NCBI GenBank assembly: GCA_020445005.1
Contig: JAGRHM010000391.1
Span: 1 to 5,174, forward strand
Origin: Candidatus Competibacteraceae bacterium
Lineage (GTDB): Bacteria; Pseudomonadota; Gammaproteobacteria; Competibacterales; Competibacteraceae
Direction: 5' to 3'
DNA length: 5,174 bases
Below, piece after piece: positions 5,105 to 5,174 of this stretch (within the stretch, counting starts at the first letter, position 1; each line of letters begins with the position of its first letter). The position numbers and the translations under genes are program-made. The notes beneath the pieces were generated by a model. The model saw only the letters and a program-made list of their open reading frames with translations. It made no database searches and was not told where the DNA came from.

Positions 5105-5174
5105 TAGCCTGGATGGAGCGTAGCGGAATCCAGGAAAACCCTGGATTTCGGCCTGACAGCCTGCATCCAGGCTA
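5105..5174. repeat. REP/MITE-like palindromic element with 11-bp terminal inverted repeats
   Basis: TAGCCTGGATG (5105-5115) and CATCCAGGCTA (5164-5174) are perfect inverted copies. Between them CGGAATCCAGG (5125-5134 plus its first base at 5124) and CCTGGATTTCG (5140-5150) form an 11-bp stem with one G-T pair around the loop AAAAC. The CCTGGAT core thus occurs four times, alternating in orientation. I recall close relatives of TAGCC(T/C)GGATGGAGCG as dispersed repeats in proteobacterial intergenic DNA. The element has no coding capacity, so any movement would need a transposase supplied elsewhere. It may continue past the window edge. Confidence 0.7.

Noticed and set aside
4336..5166. Long minus-strand open frame (276 codons) across the kinase end and the thioredoxin-fold gene
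   Set aside because: It is antisense to two well-recognised genes in GC-rich DNA; its first residues are translated from the palindromic repeat and hairpin, and it shows no known domain.
1..5174. tRNA, rRNA or CRISPR array
   Set aside because: No cloverleaf-like segment, rRNA-like sequence or regularly spaced direct repeats were seen.

Overview
The window looks like part of a proteobacterial chromosome, most likely gammaproteobacterial. The grounds are a MucD-type periplasmic protease, a roughly 60% GC backbone, Shine-Dalgarno-led genes and a dispersed palindromic repeat of a kind common in environmental proteobacteria. The species cannot be fixed from the sequence alone.

Layout: (1) 1-1375, minus strand: a MucD/DegP-like serine protease, complete at its N-terminus and cut by the window edge close to its C-terminus; its ribosome binding site lies in a perfect inverted repeat. 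(2) 1453-2547, minus strand: a nucleotidyltransferase of the NTP_transf_5 type, 77 bp upstream of the protease. (3) 2548-2754: an AT-rich divergent control region with two palindromes, a possible extended -10 promoter facing left and a sigma-54-like -24/-12 element facing right. (4) 2755-4458, plus strand: a tight three-gene run encoding a 152-residue protein with a twin-arginine-like leader, a 97-residue PqqD-like protein and a 304-residue HprK-related kinase that starts at GTG inside the previous stop codon. (5) 4486-5061, plus strand: a cytoplasmic thioredoxin-fold (AhpC/TSA-like) protein with a CxxC motif. (6) 5062-5174: a hairpin and a REP/MITE-like palindromic element with 11-bp terminal inverted repeats ending at the window edge.

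The centre is a nearly complete example of what I recall as the 'HPr-rel-A' gene set: HprK-related kinase A, a PqqD-family peptide chaperone and a nucleotidyltransferase. It sits beside a small exported-type protein that is a good candidate substrate. The same combination of a PqqD-like recognition protein, an HprK-like kinase and a nucleotidyltransferase occurs in paeninodin-type lasso peptide clusters, where the kinase phosphorylates a serine at the precursor C-terminus. No lasso cyclase, leader protease or HPr gene is visible here. My working inference is that the 152-residue protein is bound by the PqqD-like protein, modified in the cytoplasm by the kinase and/or nucleotidyltransferase, and possibly exported by Tat. 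Within its gene, GC content falls from about 59% in the leader part to about 36% in the rest, which suits a conserved leader joined to a fast-evolving or recently acquired body.
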